Notes: generated by a model not told the origin, from the sequence alone. A stretch of DNA of 61,002 bases from Bacteroidota bacterium (GCA_023251435.1 JAHEYU010000019.1:14513-75514); one strand, 5' to 3'. Positions 1-10,429 are shown, counted from the first letter of the stretch. Numbers and translations: made by a program.

Positions 1-1513
1 TTAACTTTATCATGCCCAGCATCATCCCATTTTCGTCAATAACAGGAAACAAATCACGTTTGGACCGGGCAATAAAATAGGTCATCTGTCCTAGGTTCAA
101 GTCAGGTGATAAAATTTCAAAATCGGTCTCAATCAGTTCTTTTACATTCATAAAATGCATTGCAGCTTTGTCTTTATGGTGCGTAACCAAATCGCCCATC
201 TCTGCAAGCCGTTTGGTGTAAATTGAATGTGGTTCCAATCGGGTAGCTATAACATAAGCAACTGTTGCCGAAATAATTAATGGAACCAATAACTGGTACC
301 CACCCGTAATTTCAGCTATCAGAAAAATACCCAGTAAAGGTGCATGCATTACTCCAGCCATCAAAGCACCCATCCCGGCTAGTGCAAAATTAGCATGAGG
401 CAAATTCAATCCGAAAAATGTATTAAGAGAAAGAGAGACAATATAACCACCCACAGCTCCCATAAACAAGGTCGGTGCGAATATTCCGCCAACTCCCCCG
501 CTGGATGTGGTAATAGCCATTGCAACAACTTTCAGTAACAGAATAAAAACCAGAATAATAAGAAAAACATAAGGATCAGATTTCCAGTCGAAGAATATTG
601 AATTATTCAATAAATCAGGTCCGTCGCCTACGAATATTTTGTTGATTGATTCGTAACCTTCGCCCCATAAAGAGGGGAAAATAAAGACCATTAATCCAAG
701 AGAAAATCCTCCGGCAATCAATTTAGCAAAGCTGCTTTTTATTCGTTTAAACCGGCTCTCAACAAGCATTCCGGTGCGTGTAAAATAGAATGACAAAAAC
801 CCGGACAAAACTCCTAGTAAAATATAATATGGCAGATTGCCATAGTCGAACTGATTGGTAATTGCAAAATGAAATAAAACTGTGTCGCCCATAAAAAAAT
901 AAGCCAGTGTAGCGGCAGTAATTCCTGAAATGAGCAATGGAATCAACGAGGCCATCGTTAAATCGAGCATCAGCACTTCGAGCGTAAACATGATTCCGGC
1001 AACCGGGGCCTTGAAAATTCCGGCAATCGCTCCGGTGGCACCGCAACCAATCAGTAGACGCATCTGATTTTGGTTTAGCTTAAACAAACGCGAAATATTT
1101 GATCCGATGGCCGCTCCGGTGTAAACAATTGGCGACTCAGCTCCAACCGATCCTCCAAACCCAATTGTAAATCCGCTGGTAGCCATCGACGAAAACATGT
1201 TATGAGATCTTATATGACTACCCTTCTTCGAGAGCACCGACAAAATCTTCGATACCCCGTGACTGATATCGTCTCTGATCAAATATTTCACAATCAACAA
1301 ACTAATCAGAATTCCAATCATTGGATAAGCCAGATAAAAAAGACTTCCATCACTTACCTTGAAATGCCGGGTCAAAAAATGACTGACATAGTGAATGAAA
1401 TTCTTCAACATGAAAGCCGCAGTACCGCTTAAGATACCAACCAGTAAACTGAGAATGTATATCAGATTTTTTTCTGAAATTTCAGATAACCACCTCTCGA
1501 ATTTTTTATTCAT
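1..1513 (-). CDS. ClC-family chloride channel/antiporter with C-terminal CBS domain, 3' end outside the window
   Basis: Open frame from an ATG at 1513 running off the left edge, with about 504 residues visible. The protein is strongly hydrophobic with many membrane helices. Family motifs are visible: GGSVGAESP near residue 120, equivalent to the GxEGP anion-filter loop and keeping its gating glutamate; GAIAGIFKAPVAGIMFTLE soon after; and SSGGVGGIFAP further on. From about residue 440 a soluble CBS-type domain begins (FPVIDENGMMLGMI) and is cut by the window edge. ClC proteins move chloride across the inner membrane, as channels or proton-coupled exchangers; the sequence does not decide which. 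The PBP1A gene ends 15 bp upstream on the same strand, so the two may be cotranscribed. Confidence 0.9.
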   Translation of the reverse strand, partial: MNKKFERWLSEISEKNLIYILSLLVGILSGTAAFMLKNFIHYVSHFLTRHFKVSDGSLFYLAYPMIGILISLLIVKYLIRDDISHGVSKILSVLSKKGSHIRSHNMFSSMATSGFTIGFGGSVGAESPIVYTGAAIGSNISRLFKLNQNQMRLLIGCGATGAIAGIFKAPVAGIMFTLEVLMLDLTMASLIPLLISGITAATLAYFFMGDTVLFHFAITNQFDYGNLPYYILLGVLSGFLSFYFTRTGMLVESRFKRIKSSFAKLIAGGFSLGLMVFIFPSLWGEGYESINKIFVGDGPDLLNNSIFFDWKSDPYVFLIILVFILLLKVVAMAITTSSGGVGGIFAPTLFMGAVGGYIVSLSLNTFFGLNLPHANFALAGMGALMAGVMHAPLLGIFLIAEITGGYQLLVPLIISATVAYVIATRLEPHSIYTKRLAEMGDLVTHHKDKAAMHFMNVKELIETDFEILSPDLNLGQMTYFIARSKRDLFPVIDENGMMLGMIKL

Positions 1514-1527
1514 GGATTCTTCGTTGA

Positions 1528-3954
1528 TTATTTACTCTTCTTTTTGAAAACTTCTTTCATACTTTGCCAGAATGGCTTTTTAGCTTTTGGGTCGGTTGAT
1601 TCTGCTTCTTCGCTTTTCTTTTGAGTTTGTACTGAATTTCCTTTTTTTACAAGTTCATCGTTTTTCTGATCTTTTCGCCCAAACAAGTCGTGAAAAAATC
1701 CTTTTCTGGTTACTTCAAGAATCTCGCGGTAAGGCAAAACACTAAGCAAGGCAAGGCTTTCGTCTGAAGGTTGTTCGAAAGTACTGAATTTCAGATTTTT
1801 GAATTTACTTTTACTTAATACCTGACTATAAAACTGGCCTACAATAGGCAAAGCGGTATGTCCACCGGCTCCGGCTCCCAATGTTCTGAAATGAACAGAT
1901 GGATCTTCTCCACCAACCCAGGCACCAGCTACAAGCGACGGTGTCATACCAATGAACCAGCCATCAGCCTGATCTTGTGTTGTTCCGGTCTTTCCAGCAA
2001 AATCAGAAGTAATTCCCCATTTGCTCCGGATTGCGTTACCGGTACCTTCATCTACAACCGACCGAAGCATGTGGGTAATTATGCGGCAGTTTTCGGGTTG
2101 AGCCAGCTGTTCGTCCGGTTGAATATTTTCAAATTTCTCAAGCATTTCTCCAGTATTCGACTCAATCGAAATCAAATAGTACGGATTTACTTTTCGCCCA
2201 CCATTCACAATTTCGGCATAAATACAAACCATTTCCTGAAGCGAAACAGAAGCACTTCCCAATGCAAGCGAAGGATATTCAGGCAATTCGGATTCGATTC
2301 CCATGCGATTGGCCAAATCAACAACATTTGATATTCCGGTTTGCATTAACACTTCGACTGCGATCGTATTAATTGATTTTGCCAGTGCACCCTGCATCGA
2401 ATAAAATCCGGTGTAATCGTCATGTGAATTCTGTGGCGACCAGTTATCATAGTCGGCATATACTTTTTGTTCATTCGGAAAATAGGTATCCGGAGAAATT
2501 CCGGCCTCAAGAGCAGCCAAATAAACAACAGGTTTAAAGGTTGAACCAACCTGACGTTTTGAGATAGTATGATCGTATTTAAAATAGCGGAAGTCGTTGC
2601 CGCCAATGTATGCTTTTAGTTCTCCGGAATGTGGATCCATTGCCATAAAACCTGTATTCAATATCTTCAGATAATGCTTAATAGAATCCATCGGCGACAT
2701 TTCTGCCTGTTTATTTCCGTCCCAGGTAAACAACGAAACCGAAGTCGGGGTATTGAAAATTACTTTAATCTGTTCATCAGAAATACCACTTTTTTTAAGG
2801 TTTCGGTATCTGTCAGATCGTTTCATGGCACGTTGCACAACTGATTGATCATTTCCCCAGGGCAGCTTGCCACCCCAATGTTCGTCGAACAAAGCCTGTA
2901 GATTTTTCATCTGTTCTGAAACTGCTTGTTCGGCAGCCATTTGCATATCAAAATCCAGAGTCGTCTGAACTTTAAGTCCGTCGGTGTATAAATTATAAGT
3001 TGATTGATCTTCTTTAAAATGATCGCTGCACCAGGTTTGCAGTAAAGGACGTAGTTTTTCCATCAGGTATGGTGCCGGCCCTTCGTTATAAGTTATCAGG
3101 TTATAAGAAAGGTCAAGAGGCTCTTGCTTATTTAGCTTGGCCTCCTCTTCAGTAAGATAACCGTACTTAAGCATCTGATCAATAACCACATTACGCCTGT
3201 CGAGCGATCGTTCAGGATTTTTACGCGGATTGTAACTGTTATTAGCTTTTAACATTCCCACTAAAGTGGCAGCTTCGTGAACATCCAATTTTGAAGGTGG
3301 CTTGCTGAAAAAACGTTCCGAAGCTACTTCAATTCCAAATGTATTTTCGGCAAAGGGAACCGTATTCAGGTAAAGTGTTAATATTTCATCTTTTGCATAG
3401 AGCTTTTCGAGGCGGTAAGCAATAATAGATTCACGTAACTTGTTGACCGGCATAGTTAATGGGCCAAACGATTTACGCGGAAACAAATTTTTTGCAATTT
3501 GCTGGCTTAGCGTACTTCCACCTCCGGCACTTCTGTTCTGAAGCAAAACCGACTTAACAAAAACACGAACAAGCGCTAATTCATCAATTCCACGATGATG
3601 ATAAAAGCGTGAATCTTCGGTTGCAATCAAGGCATTAATGACGTTAGGCGATATCTGGTCGAAACTAACGTTACTGCGATTTTCGACATAATATCTGCCA
3701 AGCAAACGCCCGTCGTTGGCAAAAACTTCAGTAGCAACCGGGTTCTTAATTTTCTGTAATTCTTCCGACGATGGAACCGGGCCGGTAAAACCGACATAAA
3801 CAATCAGGAAAAGCAGAAAAGCCAAAAGTAACATGGCTATTCCTGTTTTTAATAGGAAAATGACTATTCTTCGTCCAATACTTTTTGACGAACCTGAGCT
3901 TTTTCGGGCAGATGATTTTGTTTTTACTGAAGTTATGGGTATTTTTCTTTTCAC
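1528..3954 (-). CDS. mrcA: Penicillin-binding protein 1A, bifunctional glycosyltransferase/transpeptidase
   Basis: Class A PBP of 808 residues that polymerises and cross-links peptidoglycan outside the inner membrane. A lysine/serine-rich cytoplasmic tail is followed by one membrane segment at about 29-54. The GT51 domain shows EDSRFYHHRG from 113 (catalytic Glu113) and GGSTLSQQIAKNLF from 145. The transpeptidase domain shows STFK at 471-474 (nucleophile Ser471), an SxN motif in AKSINT, and KTG at 655-657. The last 80 residues are a charged, lysine-rich tail of low complexity. The length is normal for Bacteroidota PBP1A. It is likely first gene of a unit with the downstream ClC gene, with a -7-like box about 40 bp upstream. 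Confidence 0.93.
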   Translation of the reverse strand: MKRKIPITSVKTKSSARKSSGSSKSIGRRIVIFLLKTGIAMLLLAFLLFLIVYVGFTGPVPSSEELQKIKNPVATEVFANDGRLLGRYYVENRSNVSFDQISPNVINALIATEDSRFYHHRGIDELALVRVFVKSVLLQNRSAGGGSTLSQQIAKNLFPRKSFGPLTMPVNKLRESIIAYRLEKLYAKDEILTLYLNTVPFAENTFGIEVASERFFSKPPSKLDVHEAATLVGMLKANNSYNPRKNPERSLDRRNVVIDQMLKYGYLTEEEAKLNKQEPLDLSYNLITYNEGPAPYLMEKLRPLLQTWCSDHFKEDQSTYNLYTDGLKVQTTLDFDMQMAAEQAVSEQMKNLQALFDEHWGGKLPWGNDQSVVQRAMKRSDRYRNLKKSGISDEQIKVIFNTPTSVSLFTWDGNKQAEMSPMDSIKHYLKILNTGFMAMDPHSGELKAYIGGNDFRYFKYDHTISKRQVGSTFKPVVYLAALEAGISPDTYFPNEQKVYADYDNWSPQNSHDDYTGFYSMQGALAKSINTIAVEVLMQTGISNVVDLANRMGIESELPEYPSLALGSASVSLQEMVCIYAEIVNGGRKVNPYYLISIESNTGEMLEKFENIQPDEQLAQPENCRIITHMLRSVVDEGTGNAIRSKWGITSDFAGKTGTTQDQADGWFIGMTPSLVAGAWVGGEDPSVHFRTLGAGAGGHTALPIVGQFYSQVLSKSKFKNLKFSTFEQPSDESLALLSVLPYREILEVTRKGFFHDLFGRKDQKNDELVKKGNSVQTQKKSEEAESTDPKAKKPFWQSMKEVFKKKSK

Positions 3955-3994
3955 TCGGAAATTGCTTATTATTTTACGATCACTCGATTATCAA

Positions 3995-4002
3995 CAAACT
4001 TA
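3995..4002 (-). promoter_or_regulatory. Candidate -7 box for the PBP1A gene
   Basis: On the minus strand this reads TAAGTTTG, an exact match to the Bacteroidota -7 consensus TAnnTTTG, about 40 bp before the PBP1A start codon. No clear -33 element is seen at the usual spacing. Confidence 0.35.
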
Positions 4003-4174
4003 ATTCTAAAATTCAACAATTTTAACTCAAGTCAGGCATTCAGCGTTTAAGAGTGGCAAAATTAATCTAAAATGAGTTTACATCAGATTTAAACCAGAAA
4101 AGTTAAACTTAATTTCAACTTGATTGTATTTCTAATTAAAAATCAGCTTGTTTTGAATTAAAATCAATAAAACC

Positions 4175-5032
4175 ATGAAGATAGCAATTTCAGGGGCAAA
4201 CGGATACATTGCCAAAAACCTAATAGAAAAGCTCGAAATGTCGGGGCACCAAATTGTTCCAATTGGGAGAGACAAACTTTATAATATTGAAGAATTGTCC
4301 ATAATTCTTTTGGATGCAGAAGTCGTGATTAACCTTGCGGGAGCGCCAATTCTTCAGCGTTGGACAGAAAAAAGCAAAAATGAAATTATCAAGAGCCGAA
4401 TAAATGCCACACAAAATATTGTTGCTGCGATAAACGGATTGCCCGAAAACAAAAAGCCGCATACATTCATATCAGCTTCTGCAATAGGTATTTATTCTAT
4501 AAACAAGGTTCATAGTGAATCAAGTACATCGTTTGCAAACAACTTTATTGGCGAGGTTGTAATAAACTGGGAAAACGCCTCGACACAATTATCACCGAAA
4601 GTTCGCAGAGTTGTTTTCAGAATTGGTCTGGTGCTTGGGAAAGATGCACAAACCATTCAGAAATTATTACCTATTTTTAAGTTGGGAATTGGCGGTAAGA
4701 TTGGTTCCGGAAAACAACCATTCCCATTTATTCATATCTCGGATTTGGCAAACGCATTTTTATGGGCGATACAAAATGAGAAAGCTCAGGGAATTTACAA
4801 TCTGTCGGCTCCGGAAAACATTGACAATAAAACCTTTACCCGTATTCTGGCGCATTCAGTAAAAAGACCTGCTGTATTTACTGTTCCCGAGTTCAGCCTG
4901 AAAATGATTTACGGTGAAGCAGCTTCACTACTAATACAAAGCCCGCAAGTTACACCTCAAAGGTTGCTGGACGAAGGTTTCGTGTTCCTTTTTCCTGAAA
5001 TAAAATCCTGTCTGGCCGAAATTACATCATAA
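4175..5032 (+). CDS. TIGR01777-family NAD(P)-binding epimerase (YfcH/SDR39-like)
   Basis: A 285-residue extended SDR-type protein. The N-terminus has a Rossmann nucleotide-binding start (ISGANGYIAKNL, GxxGxxG type). The phrase VINLAGAPILQRWTEKSK is typical of this family, as is the later RIGLVLGKDAQTIQKLLP. A C-terminal DUF1731-like segment follows (LLDEGFVFLFP). The physiological substrate of this family is not established; it is commonly annotated as an epimerase. The gene stands alone, divergent from the PBP1A gene, and is followed at once by a strong bidirectional terminator. Confidence 0.85.
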   Translation: MKIAISGANGYIAKNLIEKLEMSGHQIVPIGRDKLYNIEELSIILLDAEVVINLAGAPILQRWTEKSKNEIIKSRINATQNIVAAINGLPENKKPHTFISASAIGIYSINKVHSESSTSFANNFIGEVVINWENASTQLSPKVRRVVFRIGLVLGKDAQTIQKLLPIFKLGIGGKIGSGKQPFPFIHISDLANAFLWAIQNEKAQGIYNLSAPENIDNKTFTRILAHSVKRPAVFTVPEFSLKMIYGEAASLLIQSPQVTPQRLLDEGFVFLFPEIKSCLAEITS

Positions 5033-5034
5033 AA

Positions 5035-5060
5035 AAACCCCATTGCTTCCAATGGGGTTT
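5035..5060. terminator. Bidirectional intrinsic terminator between the epimerase and pckA
   Basis: Perfect hairpin: aaaccccattg (5035-5045) pairs with caatggggttt (5050-5060) around a cttc loop. It has A-rich and T-rich flanks and sits between two convergent genes. Confidence 0.85.
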
Positions 5061-5086
5061 CTATTATAAATAACTATTTGTTTAGA

Positions 5087-6682
5087 CTACAATTGTGGGC
5101 CTGAAGGAATCAATGCTTTAGCATCGTCATTGTCACAATATTGTTCAAAGTTCTTAATGTATTTAGCAGCAAGCGATTTTGCTTTGGTTTCCCATTCTGC
5201 AACATCAGCATAAGTATCGCGTGGATCGAGAATACCACTATCAACATTGTTCAAGGCGGTAGGAGCAACAAGGTTCAAAATTGGAACATGCACTGTTGGA
5301 GCATTTTCGATAGATCCGTCGATGATAGCATCGATGATGGCACGGGTATTTTTCAACGAAATACGTTTTCCAGTTCCGTTCCAACCGGTATTTACCAAAT
5401 AAACTTTAGCGTTGTGCTCTTTGGCTTTTCCAATCAATGTTTTTGCATACATAGTTGGGTGCAAGGTTAAAAATGCTTCACCAAATGCAGGCGAGAAAGA
5501 AGGAACTGGTTCAGTGATACCACGTTCAGTTCCGGCTAATTTTGAAGTAAAGCCTGAAAGGAAATGATACTGAGCTGATTTCTCGTCAAGAATAGATACC
5601 GGAGGCAATACACCAAATGCATCAGCCGAAAGGTAAATGATTTTTGAAGCGTGTCCTGCACGTGAAGGAGCAACAATTTTGTTGATGTGGTAGATTGGAT
5701 AAGAAACGCGGGTGTTTTCAGTTTTTGAAGCAGCTGCTGTATAATCAGGAGTACCATCTTCCAATACAGTTACATTTTCCAGTAAAGCATCACGACGGAT
5801 AGCACGCCAGATATCTGGTTCTTTGTCTTTTTCAAGATCGATTACTTTTGCATAGCAACCACCTTCGTAGTTGAATACTCCGTGATCGTCCCAACCATGT
5901 TCGTCGTCACCAATCAAATAGCGTTTTGGATCAGCAGAAAGAGTCGTTTTACCAGTTCCCGACAAACCGAAGAAGATAGCTACATCACCTTCTGCACCTA
6001 CGTTAGCAGAGCAGTGCATTGAAGCAATACCTTTTAACGGCAAGTAATAGTTCTGTAAAGCAAAAATACCTTTTTTCATTTCGCCACCATACCATGTACC
6101 ACCGATAACCTGCATTTTTTCAGTAAGGTTGAACAAAGTAAATACTTCAGAGTTCAGTCCTTGCTCTTTCCAGTTAGGATTGGTAGTTTTTGAACCGTTC
6201 AAACAGACAAAATCAGGTTCGCCGTAGTTGGCCAGTTCGTAGTGTGAAGGACGGATAAACATGTTAGTTACAAAATGAGCCTGCCATGCAACTTCCATAA
6301 CGAAACGTACTTTCAAACGAGTATCTTCGTTTGTTCCACAATAGGTATCAACTACATACAGTTTTTTGGCTGATGAAAGTTGTTTGGTAACCAAATCTTT
6401 ACAGTGTGTAAATACTTCAGGAGTTGTTGGGCGGTTGATAGTTCCATCCCACCACAGGTGCTCATCGGTCACTGCATCTTTCACAAAGAATTTATCTTTT
6501 GGTGAACGTCCGGTAAATTTACCTGTATCAACAGAAATAGCTCCTGTGGTTGTTAATACACCTTTTTCAAAGCCTTCATTTGCAGGATCAATTTCTGCCT
6601 GAAAAAGTTCCTCATAAGTTGGATTGTGAATAATTTCCACATTGGTATCAATACCATACTTCAATAAATCTGTGTTTTTCAT
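5087..6682 (-). CDS. pckA: Phosphoenolpyruvate carboxykinase (ATP)
   Basis: A 531-residue cytosolic enzyme interconverting oxaloacetate + ATP and PEP + CO2 + ADP. The ATP-type family is clear from [10 protein letters not shown] near residue 57, MHCSANVG, the kinase-1 loop [13 protein letters not shown] with Lys245, and the metal-binding [10 protein letters not shown] region. Length fits the family (about 530-540). In Bacteroidota this enzyme often runs in the carboxylating direction during fermentation to succinate. It is unusual in lying back-to-back with a GTP-type PEPCK. A TACATTTG -7-like box lies about 53 bp upstream of the ATG. Confidence 0.97.
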   Translation of the reverse strand: MKNTDLLKYGIDTNVEIIHNPTYEELFQAEIDPANEGFEKGVLTTTGAISVDTGKFTGRSPKDKFFVKDAVTDEHLWWDGTINRPTTPEVFTHCKDLVTKQLSSAKKLYVVDTYCGTNEDTRLKVRFVMEVAWQAHFVTNMFIRPSHYELANYGEPDFVCLNGSKTTNPNWKEQGLNSEVFTLFNLTEKMQVIGGTWYGGEMKKGIFALQNYYLPLKGIASMHCSANVGAEGDVAIFFGLSGTGKTTLSADPKRYLIGDDEHGWDDHGVFNYEGGCYAKVIDLEKDKEPDIWRAIRRDALLENVTVLEDGTPDYTAAASKTENTRVSYPIYHINKIVAPSRAGHASKIIYLSADAFGVLPPVSILDEKSAQYHFLSGFTSKLAGTERGITEPVPSFSPAFGEAFLTLHPTMYAKTLIGKAKEHNAKVYLVNTGWNGTGKRISLKNTRAIIDAIIDGSIENAPTVHVPILNLVAPTALNNVDSGILDPRDTYADVAEWETKAKSLAAKYIKNFEQYCDNDDAKALIPSGPQL

Positions 6683-6734
6683 AGTAAGTAATTATAATTT
6701 AACAAGTTTCAACATTACAAAATAATCTCGGCAT

Positions 6735-6742
6735 CAAATGTA
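6735..6742 (-). promoter_or_regulatory. Candidate -7 box for pckA
   Basis: Minus-strand TACATTTG, an exact TAnnTTTG match, in the 322-bp divergent spacer between the two PEPCK genes. No -33 box is obvious. Confidence 0.4.
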
Positions 6743-6945
6743 CCGAATTTTACCCCCTCTTCAGAAAGACCGATAATAAATTAAGATCATTTCGGCCTTT
6801 AACAAATAAATGAAAATCTAAAATTATCTAAAGCACTGAATATTAGTGCATAAATCATGAAAAACAAGACAAATCACATGATTAATTAATTGTAAAGAAG
6901 TATTCCAGTTAACAACAAAAAAAATAGTAAAAATGTATATCTAAT

Positions 6946-6953
6946 TATATTTG
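6946..6953 (+). promoter_or_regulatory. Candidate -7 box for the GTP-type PEPCK gene
   Basis: Plus-strand TATATTTG, an exact TAnnTTTG match, 52 bp before the start codon. The rest of the spacer (6683-7004) is AT-rich, and I see no gene or further structure in it. Confidence 0.45.
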
Positions 6954-7004
6954 TGACGTATGAGAAAATTCAAATTCACTGACTATTAAAAACAAATTAT
7001 TGAA

Positions 7005-8795
7005 ATGACAAAAAACGAAAAGCTTTTAAATTGGGTAAACGAATGGGCATCGATTTGCCAACCCGATAACGTTTACTGGTGCGATGGTTCTGCAGAAGAA
7101 AACCAACGTTTATTAGACGAGATGGTAAAATCCGGAGCTGCAGTAAAACTTGATGAAAAAAAACGCCCCGGCAGTTACTGTTTTAACAGCGATCCGAGCG
7201 ATGTTGCCCGTGTTGAAAACCGCACTTTCATTTGTACAGAAAAGAAAGAAGATGCAGGACCAACAAACAACTGGAAAGCTCCTGCTGAAATGAAAGCAGA
7301 AATGCTTGAAAGCTACAAAGGTTGTATGAAAGGACGTACCATGTATGTAATTCCTTTCAGCATGGGTCCTTTGGGTTCGAACATTGCCAAAATTGGTGTT
7401 GAACTATCCGATTCTGCCTATGTTGTGGTTAACATGCGCATCATGACGCGAATGGGCAAAGCCGTTCTCGATGTTCTTGGCAACGATGATTTCATTCCTT
7501 GCATCCATTCAGTAGGTTCTCCTCTTAAACCCGGACAGGAAGATATCAGATGGCCTTGTGCTTCAAATATTGATGATAAATATATTTCACATTTCCCTGA
7601 AACTAACGAAATCTGGTCATTTGGATCAGGATACGGCGGTAATGCTTTGCTTGGCAAAAAATGTCTGGCACTCCGTATTGCATCAACCATGGCAAAACGC
7701 GAAGGCTGGTTAGCCGAACACATGCTAATCATGGGTATTACCAATCCACAGGGCGAAAAGAGATACATTGCAGCAGCTTTCCCAAGTGCTTGCGGAAAAA
7801 CCAATCTCGCCATGCTTATCCCAACTATTCCGGGTTGGAAAGTTGAAACTGTTGGTGACGACATTGCCTGGATGAAATTTGACAATGAAGGAGTATTACG
7901 TGCAATTAATCCCGAAGCAGGTTTCTTTGGCGTGGCTCCGATGACTTCTGTTGAAACCAACCCCAATGCTTTGCACAGCGCCGACAAAAACACCATTTTC
8001 ACCAATGTTGGTGTAACTCCTGATGGTGATGTTTGGTGGGAAGGCATCGGATATGATTGTCCGGCCGGCACGATCAACTGGAAAAACAAACTACACGATC
8101 CTGCTTCCGGAGAATTGGTAGCTCATCCAAATGCAAGGTTTACAGCTCCTGCAAGCCAGTGTCCATGTGTTGATTCTGCCTGGGAAGATCCGGCTGGAGT
8201 GCCAATTTCTGCTATTTTATTCGGTGGTCGTCGTCCAAGTACTGTTCCATTGGTATATCAGGCTTTCGAATGGAACCACGGTGTATTCATGGGATCAATT
8301 GTTGGTTCAGAAGTTACTGCTGCTGCTATCGGCCTGAAAGCCGGTGTTCGTCGCGACCCATTTGCAATGTTGCCATTTATGGGTTACAACATGGGCGACT
8401 ACTTCGGACATTGGGTAAGCATTGGTGAAAACGCTCCTGATAAAAGAAAATTACCAATGATTTTCAACGTGAACTGGTTCCGTAAAAGCACCGAAGGAAA
8501 ATGGTTATGGCCGGGATATGGTGATAACATTCGCGTTTTAGGCTGGATTATAGACCGTGTAATGGGTAAAGTTGATGCAGTTGAGACGCCAATAGGTTTA
8601 GTTCCAAAAAAAGAAGACATCAATATCGATGGACTCGCCGGTCAGGCTGAATTGATGGAAGATCTTCTTACCGTTGATAAAACTTTGTGGATGGATGAAT
8701 GTGAACTGATTGCTGAACATCAGGCTCAGTTTGGCAGCTCGCTTCCTGCAGAAATGAAACAACAGTTTGAAAACCTTAAATCAAGACTTTCATAA
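7005..8795 (+). CDS. pckG: Phosphoenolpyruvate carboxykinase (GTP)
   Basis: A 596-residue GTP-dependent PEPCK, catalysing the same oxaloacetate/PEP interconversion but from a family distinct from the ATP enzyme. Diagnostic segments: [11 protein letters not shown] with the reactive Cys263 and P-loop Lys265, followed by the metal-binding [10 protein letters not shown]; and [11 protein letters not shown], the nucleotide/active-site region of the GTP family. Full length (family about 590-620). It is divergently transcribed from pckA with its own -7-like box and is followed by a terminator. Having both PEPCK types side by side suggests separate carboxylating and decarboxylating roles, which is inference. 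Confidence 0.96.
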   Translation: MTKNEKLLNWVNEWASICQPDNVYWCDGSAEENQRLLDEMVKSGAAVKLDEKKRPGSYCFNSDPSDVARVENRTFICTEKKEDAGPTNNWKAPAEMKAEMLESYKGCMKGRTMYVIPFSMGPLGSNIAKIGVELSDSAYVVVNMRIMTRMGKAVLDVLGNDDFIPCIHSVGSPLKPGQEDIRWPCASNIDDKYISHFPETNEIWSFGSGYGGNALLGKKCLALRIASTMAKREGWLAEHMLIMGITNPQGEKRYIAAAFPSACGKTNLAMLIPTIPGWKVETVGDDIAWMKFDNEGVLRAINPEAGFFGVAPMTSVETNPNALHSADKNTIFTNVGVTPDGDVWWEGIGYDCPAGTINWKNKLHDPASGELVAHPNARFTAPASQCPCVDSAWEDPAGVPISAILFGGRRPSTVPLVYQAFEWNHGVFMGSIVGSEVTAAAIGLKAGVRRDPFAMLPFMGYNMGDYFGHWVSIGENAPDKRKLPMIFNVNWFRKSTEGKWLWPGYGDNIRVLGWIIDRVMGKVDAVETPIGLVPKKEDINIDGLAGQAELMEDLLTVDKTLWMDECELIAEHQAQFGSSLPAEMKQQFENLKSRLS

Positions 8796-8820
8796 AGTAT
8801 TGATATTAAATATAATAAAA

Positions 8821-8853
8821 AAATGCCGGCAGAAAATGCCGGCATTTTATTTT
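8821..8853. terminator. Bidirectional intrinsic terminator between pckG and the xerD-like gene
   Basis: Perfect 10-bp stem aaatgccggc (8821-8830) / gccggcattt (8838-8847) with a 7-nt loop and a T-rich tail, between convergent genes. Confidence 0.85.
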
Positions 8854-8867
8854 TTATGAAAGATCGA

Positions 8868-9767
8868 TTATGATCTCGGATGAAATTGATTCAAAGTATT
8901 CTTTAAAAAATCTCTGTCGAGGTGTGTATAAATCTCTGTAGTCAAGATAGATTCGTGTCCCAGCATTTCCTGAACAGCACGCAAATCGGCACCACCATTA
9001 ATCAAATGGGTTGCAAACGAGTGTCTGAAAGTATGCGGACTGATCTTCTTTTCGAAACCAGCTTTTAATGCCAGATTCTTAATAATTGTGAAAATCATTA
9101 CACGACTCAGTTTTTTACCTCTCCGATTAAGGAAAAGTATATTTTCACTGTCTTTCGAAACTTTCAACGTTTTTCTATAAACATCAAGATACTTGTTTAT
9201 TTCTTCAATCGCCTTTTCGCTAACAGGAACCAATCTTTCTTTATCAGCTTTACCTTCAACTTTAATATATCCCTGATCAAAGAACAGATTGGATATTTTG
9301 AGGTTCACTAATTCAGAAACCCGTAACCCGCAACTATACAAAGTTTCGAGCATTGCTTTGTTGCGCTGTCCTTCAGGTTTATTTAACTCAACGGTATCGA
9401 TCATCAGATCAATTTCCTCAATAGTTAAAACATCCGGGAGTTTTCTGCCAATTTTTGGCGACTCGAGGAGTGTCGTTGGATCGTTTGAGACTTTACCTTC
9501 TATAAGCAAATACTTATAGTAAGATTTAATTCCGGAAATTGTCCGGGCCTGTGTTCTTGGCGAAACTCCCTTATCATTGATCCATTCTACGAATTTCTTC
9601 AAATGATTTAGTTTCACTTTTTCCGGAGCTAGTTTCTTAAGTTCTTCGTCAGCAAAAGTCATCAGCTTGTTTATATCATTGATATAAGCAGCAATAGAGT
9701 TTGCCGATAAACCTTTTTCCAAACGTAAGAAAGACTCAAATCCTTTTTTGCTATCTTCCCATTTCAT
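8868..9767 (-). CDS. xerD: Tyrosine recombinase XerD-like
   Basis: Site-specific recombinase of 299 residues, from the start MKWEDSKKGF at 9767; a longer frame begins at a GTG at 9866 but adds 33 residues with no family resemblance. The N-terminal SAM-like domain (about 1-90) binds the core site. The catalytic domain shows Arg149 in CGLRVSEL, the HTFRHSF His/Arg box, the LGH box in EMLGHESI, and the nucleophile Tyr in TTEIYTHLD. The length and Arg spacing match XerD (chromosome dimer resolution at dif with XerC and FtsK) rather than integrases of mobile elements. The neighbours are housekeeping genes, and FtsK lies 3 kb away. Confidence 0.9.
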   Translation of the reverse strand: MKWEDSKKGFESFLRLEKGLSANSIAAYINDINKLMTFADEELKKLAPEKVKLNHLKKFVEWINDKGVSPRTQARTISGIKSYYKYLLIEGKVSNDPTTLLESPKIGRKLPDVLTIEEIDLMIDTVELNKPEGQRNKAMLETLYSCGLRVSELVNLKISNLFFDQGYIKVEGKADKERLVPVSEKAIEEINKYLDVYRKTLKVSKDSENILFLNRRGKKLSRVMIFTIIKNLALKAGFEKKISPHTFRHSFATHLINGGADLRAVQEMLGHESILTTEIYTHLDRDFLKNTLNQFHPRS

Positions 9768-9939
9768 AATTAAAAGCTTTAAATTTTTAATTCTATAACT
9801 ATTATTAATAATTTTGGTTTGTAAATACGTTACAACGTTAGGTTTTAAAAAATTATGGCCATCCACCCAGATTACATAATTTTAAATACGAATTTACAAT
9901 CGGTTAAGTTACTATTTTTTTCAAATAAAATATCAAAAT

Positions 9940-10371
9940 ATGAAAATTTTGTTAATAAATGGTCCAAATTTGAATTTATTAGGAATCCGTGAGAAAAGCA
10001 TTTACGGAAACACCTCGTTTGAAAGCTATTTCGAAAGCCTTCAGAATAAATACAATACTATTCACTTAGAGTATTTTCAATCGAATATTGAAGGTGAGTT
10101 AATAAATAAGCTTCATGAAACGGGTTTTATATACGATGGTATAGTTATCAATGCCGGTGCTTATACCCATACTTCGGTTGCCATCCGTGATGCAATTTCA
10201 GGAATCAAATCACCTGTAGTTGAGGTTCATATTTCAAATATTCTGACCAGAGAAAGCTTTAGGCACGAGTCACTGATTGGCCCTATGTGTGTTGGAAGTA
10301 TTATGGGGTTTGGACTTGACTCGTACAGACTTGGAATTGAAGCTATTACACAATACATTAAATCTAAATGA
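9940..10371 (+). CDS. aroQ: 3-dehydroquinate dehydratase, type II
   Basis: A 143-residue class II dehydroquinase, which removes water from 3-dehydroquinate in the shikimate pathway. Family motifs in order: GPNLNLLG at 9-16, the catalytic Tyr in SIYGNTSFE, the NAGAYTHTSVAIRDAI segment with the active-site His, VEVHISNI, and RESFRHESLI. Length is as expected for the dodecameric enzyme. It is divergent from xerD with a short spacer and upstream of pyk by 83 bp, the latter having its own -7-like box. Confidence 0.96.
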   Translation: MKILLINGPNLNLLGIREKSIYGNTSFESYFESLQNKYNTIHLEYFQSNIEGELINKLHETGFIYDGIVINAGAYTHTSVAIRDAISGIKSPVVEVHISNILTRESFRHESLIGPMCVGSIMGFGLDSYRLGIEAITQYIKSK

Positions 10372-10421
10372 CATTTCCGGTCAGAAACTATGATAGTTAT
10401 CACTGAATCTAATTTTTTCGA

Positions 10422-10429
10422 TACATTTG
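10422..10429 (+). promoter_or_regulatory. Candidate -7 box for pyk
   Basis: TACATTTG, an exact TAnnTTTG match, 25 bp before the pyk start codon, so the leader would be very short. Confidence 0.45.

Noticed and set aside
7418-8089. 223-codon minus-strand frame inside the GTP-type PEPCK gene
   Set aside because: Antisense shadow of a conserved enzyme; no start context and no family motif.
8868-9767. Phage or transposon integrase
   Set aside because: Housekeeping neighbours, XerD-like length and motifs, and no att repeats, cargo or tRNA nearby.
9768-9866. N-terminal extension of the XerD-like recombinase from a GTG start
   Set aside because: The extra 33 residues have no family resemblance, and the start at 9767 gives the normal XerD length and Arg149 spacing.
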